Below are positions 63,607 through 64,000 of a DNA stretch of 64,000 nucleotides, in pieces. The translations under genes and the position numbers were made by a program. A model generated the notes under the pieces. It searched no databases. It had not been told where the DNA came from and saw nothing but the letters and a program-made list of their open reading frames with translations. Every line of letters starts with the position of its first letter. Position 1 is the stretch's first letter. The stretch is from Bacteroidaceae bacterium (lineage in GTDB: Bacteria > Bacteroidota > Bacteroidia > Bacteroidales > Bacteroidaceae): contig JAKSJB010000008.1 in the NCBI GenBank assembly GCA_024398475.1, positions 1 through 64,000 of the forward strand, written 5' to 3'.

Positions 63607-64000
63607 CTACTTCGTCACCATATCATACAGACTCTTGTAGTCCTTGGCAACGTCGTAAATGTAGCCGTTGTCGCTGATGGCCTTGAAGTGACGACGGGCA
63701 CATTCAATCTTGCTTTCCTCTGAGCCACGGAGTTGAGAACCTTGGAGGTCATTGCCTTTGGACTCTGCCACGAAATAGACGTGCTTGACACTTCCTTCCT
63801 TGAAGGCTACTGCCCAGTCGGGATTGTACCTGCCCATTGGGGTGTTGATGTAGAAGCCGTTTGGCAACTTGGTATAGACCACTACGTCATCTTCACGTTC
63901 CAGAGATTCGGCAAAGTTTTTCTCCGTACCCATGCTATCGAGTACCACGAGGTCATAGAGCGACTTGGTGGATTCGATGGCGTTGATGCCCAACTTGCCG
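63607..64000 (-). CDS. Type III restriction-modification endonuclease subunit Res, C-terminal part (partial)
   Basis: The frame is open to the window edge, so only the last 131 residues are seen; an apparent start at 63993 would be a TTG inside the gene. The segment GINAIESTKSLYDLVVLDS, then YTKLPNGFYINTPMGRYNPDWAVAF and VYFVAESKG, is the C-terminal PD-(D/E)xK nuclease of type III Res proteins (Asp of NPDW, Glu-x-Lys of AESKG). The matching Mod methyltransferase should lie beyond 64000. It converges on the Gabija-like helicase. Confidence 0.85.
   Translation of the reverse strand, partial: GKLGINAIESTKSLYDLVVLDSMGTEKNFAESLEREDDVVVYTKLPNGFYINTPMGRYNPDWAVAFKEGSVKHVYFVAESKGNDLQGSQLRGSEESKIECARRHFKAISDNGYIYDVAKDYKSLYDMVTK

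Noticed and set aside
63607..63993. Treating the 128-codon frame as a complete small gene
   Set aside because: The apparent start is a TTG and the frame stays open to the window edge; the sequence matches only the end of type III Res.

Overview
The window looks like a chromosomal segment of a Prevotella-type Bacteroidota (Prevotella/Segatella/Xylanibacter group). Pointers are promoters of the Bacteroidota form (TTTG, 17-22 nt, TAnnTTTG), the absence of Shine-Dalgarno sites, type IX secretion genes (porU, porV), Bacteroidota-only families (DUF3276, DUF5606, DUF4836-like, DUF4837), a Rho with a long disordered insert, a GH9 cellulase, BspA-type leucine-rich repeats, and a methylmalonyl-CoA decarboxylase operon of the succinate-propionate pathway. 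No rRNA, prophage, insertion sequence or CRISPR array is visible.

Layout. 0-3.7 kb: the end of a secreted carbohydrate-binding protein, an 8-bp tandem repeat tract, a GH9 endoglucanase and a small secreted protein. 3.8-9.8 kb: DUF3276 (minus), then a conserved plus-strand set nusB-yajC-ybbR-coaE-DUF5606-glnS, with palindromic extragenic repeats in several gaps. 9.9-16.1 kb: a TPR protein, a DUF4836-like lipoprotein, an ABC exporter pair and a sugar-kinase/RapZ-C fusion, facing trmN6. 17-26 kb: glyA, rlmN, DUF4837, pdxA, then a tightly coupled three-gene lipid module: a flippase-like membrane protein, a nucleotidyltransferase/ATP-grasp/CDP-alcohol phosphatidyltransferase triple fusion, and a HAD phosphatase. 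26-32.7 kb (minus): recF-DUF721-FAH-porU-porV. 32.8-41 kb: tRNA-Gly(CCC), a DegT aminotransferase, an M6 protease, a structured RNA resembling 6S RNA, an aromatic-rich secreted protein, a FadL-like barrel and an OPT transporter. 41-46.5 kb (minus): ribE and the five-gene methylmalonyl-CoA epimerase/decarboxylase operon. 46.5-53.2 kb (minus): hisG-(membrane protein)-hisD-hisC-hisB behind rho. 53.6-56.7 kb: a MORN-repeat protein, a YhcH/YjgK protein and a BspA-type LRR gene with a degraded-looking start.

56.8-64 kb is a defence island. One Bacteroidota promoter leads into five closely packed genes: an XRE regulator, a DUF1016/PD-(D/E)xK nuclease, a caspase-like protease, an OLD-type ATPase/Toprim nuclease and a UvrD-like helicase. 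The last two have the GajA-GajB layout of Gabija. A type III restriction endonuclease subunit (partial) converges on them. The caspase placed directly upstream of a Gabija-like pair, together with an unusual P-loop in the OLD protein, is the best candidate for an undescribed system. The triple-fusion lipid enzyme is the second.

All calls rest on reading the sequence. Family names come from recognised motifs and not from database searches.
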